The notes below the pieces were generated by a model that worked only from the letters and a program-made list of their open reading frames with translations, was not told the origin of the DNA and searched no databases. A DNA stretch of 64,000 nucleotides from an uncultured Duncaniella sp. (GTDB lineage: Bacteria; Bacteroidota; Bacteroidia; Bacteroidales; Muribaculaceae), in the NCBI GenBank assembly GCA_910589485.1, contig CAJUSW010000002.1:382978-446977 (forward strand), read 5' to 3'. Below are positions 43,657 to 51,385 of the stretch, one piece after another. Both the position numbers and the translations under genes were made by a program. How positions within the stretch are numbered: the stretch's first letter is position 1; every line of letters begins with the position of its first letter.

Positions 43657-43855
43657 CCCTCTGGCCTAAACTCCCAGGGTGACATACCCCTCCCGACTAA
43701 CCGGGCTCGCAAATCCCCCGTGCCCTATCTCCCCCTTAACCCTCTGGCCTAAACCTCCAGAGTGATGCCCCCATACGAATCGGGCTCGCAAATTCCCCGC
43801 AGGCTATACCCACAAATCCCCTATGAACCGGGTCCGCAAATTCCCCGCAGGCTAC
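43657..43855. repeat. Direct repeat with about 83-base period
   Basis: CCCTCTGGCCTAAAC begins at 43657 and again at 43740; in each unit it is followed about 50 bases later by CGGGCTCGCAAAT(T)CCCC. A third partial unit (CGGGTCCGCAAATTCCCCGC) ends near 43852, and weaker relatives of the first motif occur near 44061 and 44280. No reading frame is convincing in this noncoding stretch of about 700 bases (43639-44366). Confidence 0.7.
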
Positions 43856-43858
43856 CCA

Positions 43859-43998
43859 TTAAGCCCTGAAAGGGCGATGCAATTATAGCCCCATCACGAG
43901 CGGAGATGCAAATTGCCCGCAGGGCAAAATTTGCATCCCGCGAGGCATGGGGGAAACCGGAACGCATACCCACATGGGCGTCGAAGACGTCCTATAAT
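43859..43998 (+). repeat. Dispersed palindromic repeat, copy B
   Basis: Same orientation as copy A: GCCCTGAAAGGGC hairpin, GATGCAATTATAGCCCC, the full inner palindrome around GATGCAAATTGCCC, and the end hairpin GGGCGTCGAAGACGTCC followed by TATAAT. It faces copy C, 92 bases away in inverted orientation. Confidence 0.8.
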
Positions 43999-44090
43999 TC
44001 CCCGCGCCCACATGCCCAAAATCTCCCATCCATACCCCTCAACTCCCCATCCAATAATCCCCCTCTGATCTAAACCTATGCCATACGCAA

Positions 44091-44229
44091 ATTATTGGAC
44101 ATCTTCGATGCCCCGTCGTCACTATATTCTCATTATCCCCATGCCTCGCGGGACGCAAATTTTGCCCTGCGGGCAATTTGCATCCTCGCTCGTGATGGGG
44201 CTATAACTACATCGCCACTCCGTGGCTTA
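44091..44229 (-). repeat. Dispersed palindromic repeat, copy C (inverted)
   Basis: Reads as the reverse of copy B: starts ATTATTGGACATCTTCGATG, contains GACGCAAATTTTGCCC and GGGCAATTTGCATC, then GGGGCTATAACTACATCG and a degenerate end hairpin (CCACTCCGTGG). More diverged than the other copies. Confidence 0.75.
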
Positions 44230-44301
44230 TCAACCCGCAGGCCCTATAATCCCCCTGCCTCCGATATCCCCCTTAAAAAACCTCTGGTCTAAACAATAAC
44301 C

Positions 44302-44339
44302 CAAAAAAATTAGCAACCGCCATTACGACGATTGCTAAT
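44302..44339 (-). terminator. Intrinsic terminator of the rnf operon
   Basis: On the minus strand ATTAGCAA pairs with TTGCTAAT (44309-44316 with 44332-44339) and is followed by TTTTTTGGG. It lies 28 bases after the rnfA stop. Confidence 0.75.
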
Positions 44340-44366
44340 AATATCATAAAAACCTGTTATATGTAC

Positions 44367-44948
44367 TTATCCGATCTTGATTCCCGAGAAACCCATGAAT
44401 GCCATGGCCAGGAGACCGGCACAAATCAACGCGATAGGCACACCGCGCATCGCCTCAGGCACATCCGTGCGCGCCAACTGCTCGCGGATACCCGCAAAAA
44501 TCGAAATCGCCATGGTGAAACCTATGGCGGTCGCCACCGCATACACCAGACTCTCACCCAGGTTCATATTCTTCTGAACCACGGTAATAGCCACGCCGAG
44601 CACGGCACAGTTGGTAGTGATGAGCGGGAGGAACACACCCAACGCACTGTACAGCACCGGAGCTATCTTCTTGAGGATAATCTCGAGCATCTGCACCAGC
44701 GCAGCGATCACGAGAATAAACACTATGGTCTGCATGAAGCCCAGGCCGAAAGGTGTCAGCACCAGATCCTGGAGCAGCCAGGTGATGGCCGTGGCCAGCA
44801 CCATGACAAACGTTACGGCCGCCCCCATACCAGTCGCGCTCGAAAGCTTGCGCGACACACCGATAAACGGGCAAATGCCGAGGAATTGGGCAAATACAAT
44901 GTTGTTGACAAAGATTGCCGTGATGATGATGGAAATATATTCGAGCAT
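44367..44948 (-). CDS. rnfA: Rnf/Nqr-type electron transport complex subunit A
   Basis: 193-aa inner-membrane subunit of the ion-pumping ferredoxin:NAD oxidoreductase. Six hydrophobic helices with family segments IFVNNIVFAQFLGICPFIGV and LPLITTNCAVLGVAI; the cysteine in each is where RnfA and RnfE share an iron-sulfur centre in related complexes. It closes the D-G-E-A run, 32 bases after rnfE, and is followed by an intrinsic terminator. Confidence 0.95.
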   Translation of the reverse strand: MLEYISIIITAIFVNNIVFAQFLGICPFIGVSRKLSSATGMGAAVTFVMVLATAITWLLQDLVLTPFGLGFMQTIVFILVIAALVQMLEIILKKIAPVLYSALGVFLPLITTNCAVLGVAITVVQKNMNLGESLVYAVATAIGFTMAISIFAGIREQLARTDVPEAMRGVPIALICAGLLAMAFMGFSGIKIG

Positions 44949-44980
44949 CTGATTATTCGTTTAATTGATGAACTGGTGAT

Positions 44981-45571
44981 TTACTTAGCGGCACGGAGCT
45001 TGGTGAAAAGAGCTATCAGCAGGCCGAGGGCGATGAACGCACCCGGAGCGAGCACAAACACCAGCGAGCCATACTGCTCGGGATATATCGTGGCGTCAAA
45101 GATCTTGCCTGTGCCCAGGAACTCGCGCACTGCACCGAGCAGTGTCAGCGCGATAGTGAAGCCCAGACCGATGCCCACGCCGTCGAGACAGCTGTCAAAC
45201 ACACCGTGGCGCGAAGCGAAAGCCTCGGCACGGCCAAGTACGATACAGTTTACCACGATAAGAGGAATGAAGATACCGAGAGTGGCGTAGAGCGAAGGCA
45301 CGTAGGCCTCCATCACAAGCTGGAGCACCGACACAAACGCCGCGATAACCACGATGTAGGCCGGGATGCGCACCTTGGAGGGCACGAAATTCTTGATCAG
45401 GGATATTACCACATTGGAGCATATGAGCACTGCCATGGTGGCGAGGCCCATGCTCATGCCGTTGATAGCACTGCCGGTGGTGCCCAGCGTGGGACACATA
45501 CCCAGCATCAGCACGAATGTGGGATTCTCGGCAATGATGCCGTTGAAGAGTATTCTGAGTTTATCGTTCAT
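44981..45571 (-). CDS. rnfE: Rnf electron transport complex subunit E
   Basis: 196-aa six-helix inner-membrane subunit, sister of RnfA. Recognised by NPTFVLMLGMCPTLGTTGSA near the start and IPLIVVNCIVLGRAEAFASR in the middle, which mirror the paired cysteine segments of RnfA in opposite membrane orientation. The C-terminus (PGAFIALGLLIALFTKL) is typical of Bacteroidales RnfE. The gap to rnfG is 9 bases. Confidence 0.95.
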   Translation of the reverse strand: MNDKLRILFNGIIAENPTFVLMLGMCPTLGTTGSAINGMSMGLATMAVLICSNVVISLIKNFVPSKVRIPAYIVVIAAFVSVLQLVMEAYVPSLYATLGIFIPLIVVNCIVLGRAEAFASRHGVFDSCLDGVGIGLGFTIALTLLGAVREFLGTGKIFDATIYPEQYGSLVFVLAPGAFIALGLLIALFTKLRAAK

Positions 45572-45580
45572 GGCTTGAGG

Positions 45581-46159
45581 TTATTGCTGGGCAGTGAATT
45601 GATCATAGGCTTGGTTGGCGAGAGTCAGCGCGCGCAGGAATGCTCTCGACGAGATAGTGGCGGCGGTGATGGCATCGACATCGCCTCCGTCCTTGCTCAC
45701 GGTGAGATTGGAGCTCTTGGCGTTCAGCCCCACGATGCTGTGGGCCGGATCGCAGAACCATTCTCCCATCTTCGAGCCCAGGCCCGGAGTCTCGGCGTGC
45801 TGCATCACGGCATATCCGGTGATGTCGCCGGCCTCGTTGAAGCCATACATTACGGTGATGAGGCCCGAGAAGCCGTTGTTGTCATGGCTCTCCACGGCGG
45901 CACCGGTCAGCTGGCCGTCCTTGCGGGCGGGAAACACGGTCACGGTCTCGCCGTCGATGGTGACTTCCACAGCCTCCTCGGCCGGATTGTTGTTGAACTC
46001 TATGCCGGGTAGCACCTGTCCTATGGCATCCTGCTGTTTCTGGGCCTTGGCCTGGGCTATAGGCTCCATGGTCATGCTGTACACGCCTGCGAGAGCGGCC
46101 GCGGCCACTACTGTGATGATGCCGAGTGAGAGCACCATGTTTACGAGTGTCGATTTCAT
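45581..46159 (-). CDS. rnfG: Rnf electron transport complex subunit G (FMN-binding)
   Basis: 192-aa subunit with one N-terminal helix and a periplasmic FMN-binding domain. The flavin is attached covalently to a threonine in the S/T-G/A-A-T motif; here the motif is AITAATISSRAF near residue 167. The preceding TPGLGSKMGEWF segment is also conserved. The start overlaps rnfD by 4 bases (ATGA), showing translational coupling. Confidence 0.95.
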   Translation of the reverse strand: MKSTLVNMVLSLGIITVVAAAALAGVYSMTMEPIAQAKAQKQQDAIGQVLPGIEFNNNPAEEAVEVTIDGETVTVFPARKDGQLTGAAVESHDNNGFSGLITVMYGFNEAGDITGYAVMQHAETPGLGSKMGEWFCDPAHSIVGLNAKSSNLTVSKDGGDVDAITAATISSRAFLRALTLANQAYDQFTAQQ

Positions 46160-47112
46160 GCTACTGCCCTCCCTTCGCCAAATTTACGTGGTTTCATGTA
46201 TCGGTTGATGAGCGGTGTGAGTCCGTTCATGATGAGGATGGCAAACGACATGCCCTCGGGGTAGGCACCCCACTGGCGTATCACCAGAGTGATTATGCCG
46301 ATCATAACTCCATACAGGAGCATGCCCGAACGGCTCATGGGCGAGGTCACGTAGTCGGTGGCCATGAAGATGGCACCGAGGAGCAGACCGCCCGAGAGGA
46401 TCTCAACACCCACGGGTGCGCCGATGCACAGCGAGAAAAGTGCCACGGTGCCCACGATGGCTACCGGAATATGCCAGGTGATCACCTTGAAGCAGAGCAG
46501 ATAGATGAAGCCGAGCACAAGGGCTATGGCGCCAACCTCGCCCATCGATCCACCTATGTTACCGAGGGCGGCGTCAACGAGGCTGATATCCGAGGCGTTC
46601 ACCAATCCCATCTTCAGCTCGCTGAGGATGGTGGCGCCGGTAGTGGCGTCGGTGTAGGCCATGCGGTTGACTATAGGCTCGGGCCATGTGGTCATGGCCA
46701 CGGGGAATGACAGGAGCAGGAACACTCGGCCCACAAGTGCGGGGTTGAAGATGTTGCATCCGAGACCGCCGAAGGTCATCTTTCCGATGCCGATGGCTAC
46801 GACGCAACCTATCAGCACCATCCACACGGGGATGTTGGACGGCAGGTTGAGTGCTAAAAGCAGACCGGTGAGTACGGCCGACAGATTCCCTATCGAGGGT
46901 TTCTGGCCAAGCATGTAGCGTGTGATTAGATACTCGGCGGCTACGCATCCCACTATCGAGGTGACGATGACGATGGCCGCTCCTAACCCGAAGTAGTAGA
47001 GTGCCACAAGCACTGCGGGCACGAGCGCGATGATCACATGGAGCATCAGCCTCGTCACAGTGGTGGGCGTCTGCGCGTGGGGCGACGGCGAAATGGTGAT
47101 TAAATTGTCCAT
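46156..47112 (-). CDS. rnfD: Rnf electron transport complex subunit D
   Basis: 318-aa inner-membrane flavoprotein subunit with about nine to ten helices. MLHVIIALVPAVLVALYYFG near the start and LGCNIFNPALVGRVFLLLSF are conserved family stretches, and the FMN-threonine site is TGATILSEL near residue 155. It is the first gene of the block: the expected rnfB and rnfC are not upstream, and a promoter-like element lies at 47206-47213. Confidence 0.95.
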   Translation of the reverse strand: MDNLITISPSPHAQTPTTVTRLMLHVIIALVPAVLVALYYFGLGAAIVIVTSIVGCVAAEYLITRYMLGQKPSIGNLSAVLTGLLLALNLPSNIPVWMVLIGCVVAIGIGKMTFGGLGCNIFNPALVGRVFLLLSFPVAMTTWPEPIVNRMAYTDATTGATILSELKMGLVNASDISLVDAALGNIGGSMGEVGAIALVLGFIYLLCFKVITWHIPVAIVGTVALFSLCIGAPVGVEILSGGLLLGAIFMATDYVTSPMSRSGMLLYGVMIGIITLVIRQWGAYPEGMSFAILIMNGLTPLINRYMKPRKFGEGRAVA

Positions 47113-47205
47113 TACTGTATAAGAAACCGTGATGAATTTTGAACTGACCCACCTGTCATTGAGTCGATTTGTCAGTTCAATGGTTTAGAATATAAGGATT
47201 TTGTG

Positions 47206-47213
47206 CAAAATTA
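47206..47213 (-). promoter_or_regulatory. -7 promoter element upstream of rnfD
   Basis: Minus strand reads TAATTTTG, matching TAnnTTTG, 93 bases before the rnfD start; no strong -33 element. Together with the terminator at 47289 it indicates that transcription of the block begins here. Confidence 0.45.
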
Positions 47214-47288
47214 CACATTTTTTATGGTAAATCGGTCACTTTCTTCCATATTTTTTAGCGTGTGTCTAAAAACAAATGTTAATACGAT

Positions 47289-47326
47289 AAAAAGAGGATG
47301 CCCGACATTTGTTGTCAGGCACCCTC
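47289..47326 (-). terminator. Intrinsic terminator of the Ca/Na exchanger gene
   Basis: Minus strand: GAGGGTGCCTGACA pairs with TGTCGGGCATCCTC (14 bases, two G-T or mismatched positions) over a 5-base loop and is followed by TTTTT. It lies 24 bases after the exchanger stop. Confidence 0.8.
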
Positions 47327-47349
47327 ATATATCACGCTTCCTCCACTCC

Positions 47350-48366
47350 TCAGGAGGGCAGGTTGAGATACAGATATATAATGTAGGCAACGTAGCAGGC
47401 GAGCATCAGCGCACCCTCGGCACGGGTGATGGTGCGGCGCTTGTAGAACCAGCCGAACAGCCAGAACAGCAGACTTGCGACGGTGAGCACGCCCAGGTCA
47501 GTCAGCCCGATTCCTCCAAACGAGAGCGGGGTGATGGTGGCGGTGGCACCGAGCACCAGGAAGATATTGAAGATGTTGGAGCCTATCACGTTGCCGAGGC
47601 ACATGCCCGGAAATCCCTTGGTGGCAGCCACTATCGAGGTGGCGAGCTCGGGGAGCGAGGTGCCGGCTGCCAGGATGGTGAGGCCGATAAGTCCCTCCGA
47701 CCAGCCGAGTCCGCGCGCAATGCCCGATGCTCCGTCGACAAACCATTGTCCGCCCACGATCAGCCCGACGAGTCCGCCCAGGGTGATGAGTATGGCTTTC
47801 CACATCGGCATGGGGGCCTTGGCAGTGGCCTCAGCGCTCTCGCCCGTTGCAGTCCCTGCTCCGGATGCGGCCACCTCGGTGGCCTGACCTTCAGGCGCCT
47901 TGCGGGCCGAACTGATGGTATAGCGCATGAATATCACGAAGAATATCAACAGCAGTATGCCGTCCACGCGGGTTATCGTCATCGGGCCTCCGTCGAGCCA
48001 CGGCGAGCATCCCATCACCAACAGCACCACCGACGAGAGTATCACCAGCGGTATCTCGTTGATGAGTATCCCCTGGGTCACCCCTATGGGCTTGATCATG
48101 GCCGTCAGTCCCACGATCACGAGTATGTTGAATATGTTGCTTCCCACGATGTTGCCTATGGCCATCTCAGGCGAGGCATTGATGGCCGAGGTGATCGACA
48201 CCACAAGCTCGGGTGCGCTGGTCATCATCGCCACGATGGTCAGGCCGATGATGAAGTCCGACATGCCGAAACGCTTGGCTATGCCCACCGAGCCGTCCGT
48301 CATGTAGTTTGCTCCGGCCAGTATCAGCACCAGCCCAACGATCAGTAATCCTATATCAAGTAGCAT
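47350..48366 (-). CDS. Calcium/sodium antiporter (CaCA family, YrbG-like)
   Basis: 338-aa inner-membrane exchanger with ten hydrophobic helices in two inverted repeats. Each repeat has the alpha motif: the first shows TSAPELVVSITSAI and GNIVGSNIFNILVIVG, the second GTSLPELATSIVAA and GNVIGSNIFNIFLVLG, with the acidic and asparagine residues that bind the cation. A loop rich in Ala, Glu and Thr separates the halves. It is a single-gene unit ended by its own terminator. Confidence 0.95.
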   Translation of the reverse strand: MLLDIGLLIVGLVLILAGANYMTDGSVGIAKRFGMSDFIIGLTIVAMMTSAPELVVSITSAINASPEMAIGNIVGSNIFNILVIVGLTAMIKPIGVTQGILINEIPLVILSSVVLLVMGCSPWLDGGPMTITRVDGILLLIFFVIFMRYTISSARKAPEGQATEVAASGAGTATGESAEATAKAPMPMWKAILITLGGLVGLIVGGQWFVDGASGIARGLGWSEGLIGLTILAAGTSLPELATSIVAATKGFPGMCLGNVIGSNIFNIFLVLGATATITPLSFGGIGLTDLGVLTVASLLFWLFGWFYKRRTITRAEGALMLACYVAYIIYLYLNLPS

Positions 48367-48427
48367 GGAGATATCAATTAATAATATATGTATGAATGAG
48401 ATTGTGGATACGCTTTCGGGTCACGGC

Positions 48428-49036
48428 TCATCGCTCCGGTATGATGCCGGCATGCCTGAAGAGGGTGGCATAGTATTCGGCCTTCTTCTCGAGGGCGAGC
48501 GGATAGGCCCGCGAGGTGGAGGGCATGCGCCATATGTCGAGCGGGAGGCTCACGTCAGGATGTGTCTCTCCGATCGGCCATGTGGTCATGAGGGTATGGT
48601 CCCCCATGCGTGGAGGCTCGGTGCCGGTGAGTGTCGCTATCACGCCAGCGGCTTTCTCACCGGTGGTGGCGATGGTGTGGCACGATGGGATCTGAGCCAG
48701 GAGATCAAAGAGGGGCACCGGGGTGACGATCTCGAGAAACTTGTCGGAGGCGTTGTCCTTGAGCCGGCGCACCTCGCGCCCGGTGTCGTGGAGCGCGATG
48801 CCGTAGCGGTCGAGGGTCTCGCGGATGAGCGGGAGGTTGAACGACCTGGTAGCCGGATCATACAGATAGTCCTTGTCGCCGTAGATGAGGAGTCCTATTA
48901 TGCGCCAGAAGTCGTTGGTGCGGTTGGGGTAGTAGAACTCCATGGCCCAGCGGTGGGGTTGGGGAGGAAATGTGCCCATGATGAGTACGCGGGCGTTCTC
49001 GGGCAGATAGGGCGGAAAGGGATGGGTCTCGGTCAC
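48428..49036 (-). CDS. Uracil-DNA glycosylase superfamily protein
   Basis: 202-aa protein related to mismatch-specific and family 4/5-like uracil-DNA glycosylases common in Bacteroidales. The N-terminal LIMGTFPPQPHRWAMEFYYP stretch holds the substrate/active loop (GTFPP in place of the GQDPY of classical enzymes), NRTNDFWRIIG is the conserved helix, and the C-terminal RMPSTSRAYP corresponds to the DNA-intercalating H/M-PS-S motif. It probably removes damaged or misincorporated bases. Its gene lies between the exchanger and efp, with repeats upstream. Confidence 0.82.
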   Translation of the reverse strand: MTETHPFPPYLPENARVLIMGTFPPQPHRWAMEFYYPNRTNDFWRIIGLLIYGDKDYLYDPATRSFNLPLIRETLDRYGIALHDTGREVRRLKDNASDKFLEIVTPVPLFDLLAQIPSCHTIATTGEKAAGVIATLTGTEPPRMGDHTLMTTWPIGETHPDVSLPLDIWRMPSTSRAYPLALEKKAEYYATLFRHAGIIPER

Positions 49037-49053
49037 GGCGTGAGGGATTTGGA

Positions 49054-49117
49054 TTTTTCTGTTATAGGGAGTTGCTTTTCAGTAACAGGAGCTTATTTTT
49101 CTGAAATAAGGACTCAC
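49054..49117. repeat. Three degenerate tandem repeats of about 21 bases
   Basis: Units: TTTTTCTGTTATAGGGAGTT(GC) at 49054-49075, TTTTCAGTAACAGGAGCTTA at 49076-49095 and TTTTTCTGAAATAAGGACTC(AC) at 49096-49117. They lie 18-81 bases upstream of the glycosylase start and could be binding sites for a regulator. The remaining gap up to efp shows only the efp terminator. Confidence 0.55.
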
Positions 49118-49223
49118 TTGAGAGCTCTCATTGAGAACCGTACATTCGAACGGCTCACTTTTATTAACCTGTCGGTCATGCTGTTTGTTTACATTCCTGC
49201 GGGAAATCAGGGCACGAGTCATA

Positions 49224-49268
49224 AAAAATCAAAGCCACAGGATTGCCGGTGGCTCTCCTGTAGCTTTG
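49224..49268 (-). terminator. Intrinsic terminator after efp
   Basis: Minus strand: CAAAGCTACAGG pairs with CCTGTGGCTTTG (49257-49268 with 49230-49241, one mismatch) and is followed by ATTTTTTATG. It lies 23 bases after the efp stop. Confidence 0.75.
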
Positions 49269-49291
49269 TATTTTCATTGGCGTGGAATGGA

Positions 49292-49858
49292 TTATTCCTT
49301 TACGCGCTCCTTGTAAGAACCGTCGCGTGTGTCGATGACTACCTTGTCGCCGATGTTGCAGAAAAGGGGTACGCGCACCTCGGCACCGGTCTCGAGAGTA
49401 GCGGGCTTGAGGGTGTTGGTGGCGGTATCGCCCTTGATGCCGGGCTCGGTGTAGGTGATCTCGAGTACTACCGAGGTGGGCATTTCGCAGGTGAGGATGG
49501 TCTCGCTGGCGGCGTGTACCATGGCCTCGCAGATGTCGCCGTCCTTGAGGAACTGTACGCCTTCGATGCTTTCGCCGGGGATGATTACCTCTTCCCAGGT
49601 CTCGGTGTGGAGGAAGTGGTAGCCCATATCGTCCTTGTAGCTGTACTGGTAGGGACGACGCTCGATGCGCACTTCGTTGACTTTCACGCCCGAGTTCCAG
49701 GTCTTGTCAAGGATGCGGCCTGTCTGTACGTTCTTGAGCTTGGTGCGAACGAAAGCGGGGCCTTTGCCGGGTTTAACATGGAGGAATTCTACGATGAAGT
49801 AGTACTGGCCGTCGATGTCGAGGCACATGCCGTTTTTGAAATCTGCAGTTGTTGCCAT
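49292..49858 (-). CDS. efp: Translation elongation factor P
   Basis: 188-aa factor that rescues ribosomes stalled at polyproline. The three-domain form is complete: KOW-like domain with the modification loop VKPGKGPAF, where K32 is the residue modified in other species; the central OB domain; and the C-terminal OB domain with TYTEPGIKGDTATNTLKPAT and a GDKVVIDTRDGSY end. A lysine rather than arginine at 32 suggests an EpmA-like, 5-aminopentanol or unmodified route. It follows slyD by 73 bases. Confidence 0.97.
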   Translation of the reverse strand: MATTADFKNGMCLDIDGQYYFIVEFLHVKPGKGPAFVRTKLKNVQTGRILDKTWNSGVKVNEVRIERRPYQYSYKDDMGYHFLHTETWEEVIIPGESIEGVQFLKDGDICEAMVHAASETILTCEMPTSVVLEITYTEPGIKGDTATNTLKPATLETGAEVRVPLFCNIGDKVVIDTRDGSYKERVKE

Positions 49859-49931
49859 TGTATATTAAGCTTCGCTTAAGGTTATGGGGTTATTAAGTTT
49901 ATGAGGTTATTGGGGGTGGGGAGAGGGTGGA

Positions 49932-50510
49932 TCAGTTGCAGCCGCCGCAGCATCCGCTTCCGCATGATGAGTCGTCGCTGTCGCCGCATCCGCCTCCACA
50001 GCCTCCGCATCCGCCTCCGCAACGGGAGGGGTGGAGCTCCTCGGGGGTGGCGTCGCGCACGGTCACTACCTTGCCGTTGGCAAAGTGGAGCGAGTGGCCC
50101 ACGAGGGGGTGGTTGAAGTCCATCTTCACGTGGTCGGGGGTTACTTCGAGCACGGTGCCGGTGATCTGGTATCCGTCGGCAGTGAACATGGGCACTTTGG
50201 CTCCGGCCTTGATGCGCGAGTCGAGCTTGCCGTTGTCGTCAAGGAAGAGGTCGCGGCCGAGGGTGGCTACATCGTCGGGGTTGAAGGGGATGGCCTGGTC
50301 GGCGGGAACTTCAACGTCGAACGAGTCGCCCTGCGCGAGTCCGTCGAGGGCTGCTGCGAGGGCTGGGATGAGTCCGGGGGTAACGCCGTAGATGAAGCGC
50401 TCGGGTTCGGAGGCCTCTACGGTGTGTACCTGGGTCTCGGGCTGGCCGGGGAGGGAAGCGTAGAGGTCATAGGCGATCTCTACGTATTTTCCGGGTTGTA
50501 TCTTTTCCAT
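49932..50510 (-). CDS. slyD: SlyD-like FKBP peptidyl-prolyl isomerase with metal-binding tail
   Basis: 192-aa cytoplasmic folding helper. The FKBP part with an inserted-in-flap chaperone domain spans about 1-150 (YDLYASLPGQPETQVHTVEA, FIYGVTPGLIPALAAALDGL, VDFNHPLVGHSLHFANGKV-like segment). The last 30 residues are almost only Gly, Cys, Asp and Ser (CGGGCGGCGGGCGDSDDSS and CGSGCCGGCN), a nickel/zinc-binding tail that is unusually cysteine-rich compared with the His-rich E. coli tail. It lies 36 bases after the zinc-ribbon gene. Confidence 0.92.
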   Translation of the reverse strand: MEKIQPGKYVEIAYDLYASLPGQPETQVHTVEASEPERFIYGVTPGLIPALAAALDGLAQGDSFDVEVPADQAIPFNPDDVATLGRDLFLDDNGKLDSRIKAGAKVPMFTADGYQITGTVLEVTPDHVKMDFNHPLVGHSLHFANGKVVTVRDATPEELHPSRCGGGCGGCGGGCGDSDDSSCGSGCCGGCN

Positions 50511-50545
50511 CTTGAGGTGGAGGGGGGATTAGTGGGTAAGGGGGA

Positions 50546-51322
50546 TTAGGGCTGGTCGTTGGTTACGCCGGCGAGTTCGGGGTCGATCATGATGCGGCCG
50601 CAGTATTCGCACACGATGATTTTCTTGTGCATCTTGATCTCCATCTGCTTCTGGGGCGGAATGCGGTTGAAGCAACCACCGCAGGCGTTACGCTGAATGT
50701 AGACCACGCCGAGGCCGTTGCGGGCGTTCTTGCGGATGCGTTTGAAGGCGGCGAGGGTGCGGGGGTCGTCGATGCGGGCCTCGAGGTCCTTGGCGTTGGC
50801 GCGGAGGATCTCTTCATCCTTCTTGGTCTCGGAGATGATCTCCTCGAGCTGCTGGCGCTTGTCGGCGAGGATGTGGTTGCGGTCGGTGAGGTTCTCCTCG
50901 GCCGATGCGATCTCGGCGGTCTTGGTGTCGATCTCGCGAGCGTACTGGCCGATGCGTTTTTCGGAGAGCTGGATCTCGAGGGTCTGATACTCGATCTCTT
51001 TCGAGAGGAGGTCAAACTCGCGGTTGTTCCTTACGTTGTCGAGCTGGGTCTTGTAGGTTGCGATCTGCTCCTGGGCTACCTGGATCTTGTTCTGCTCCTG
51101 GGCCGAGAGGGAGCGGAGTTCCTCGATCTCGTGGTTGTACTTCTCGATGCGGGTGTGGAGTCCGGCGATAACGTCTTCGAGGTCACGTACTTCCTCGGGG
51201 AGCTCACCGCGGATGGTGCGGATGCGGTCGATCTCGGAGAGGATTGTCTGCAGCTCGTAGAGCGAGCGGAGACGGTGCTCTACTGAGTTAGCCTGGTCGA
51301 TTTTAGCTTGATCTTTGGCCAT
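50546..51322 (-). CDS. Coiled-coil protein with C-terminal C4 zinc ribbon (CdsZ-like)
   Basis: 258 aa. Residues about 10-185 form a long antiparallel coiled coil (LRSLYELQTILSEIDRIRTI, LQLSEKRIGQYAREIDTK-type heptads). The C-terminus is a zinc ribbon with two knuckles, CGGC in NACGGCFNRIPPQKQMEIK and CEYC in IIVCEYCGRIMID. This architecture is conserved in Bacteroidota and other phyla, where it is proposed to bind nucleic acid or ribosome-associated factors. It lies between nif3-like and slyD in the same operon-like run. Confidence 0.9.
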   Translation of the reverse strand: MAKDQAKIDQANSVEHRLRSLYELQTILSEIDRIRTIRGELPEEVRDLEDVIAGLHTRIEKYNHEIEELRSLSAQEQNKIQVAQEQIATYKTQLDNVRNNREFDLLSKEIEYQTLEIQLSEKRIGQYAREIDTKTAEIASAEENLTDRNHILADKRQQLEEIISETKKDEEILRANAKDLEARIDDPRTLAAFKRIRKNARNGLGVVYIQRNACGGCFNRIPPQKQMEIKMHKKIIVCEYCGRIMIDPELAGVTNDQP

Positions 51323-51385
51323 ATGTTGTGATAGTTGTTTTGATTTTTTGCTTGATGGTGGCGGGGAGAGGGATGGGACGGCGGG

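Noticed and set aside
44095..44292. Short frame across repeat copy C
   Set aside because: Consists of repeat sequence; no initiation signal or domain.
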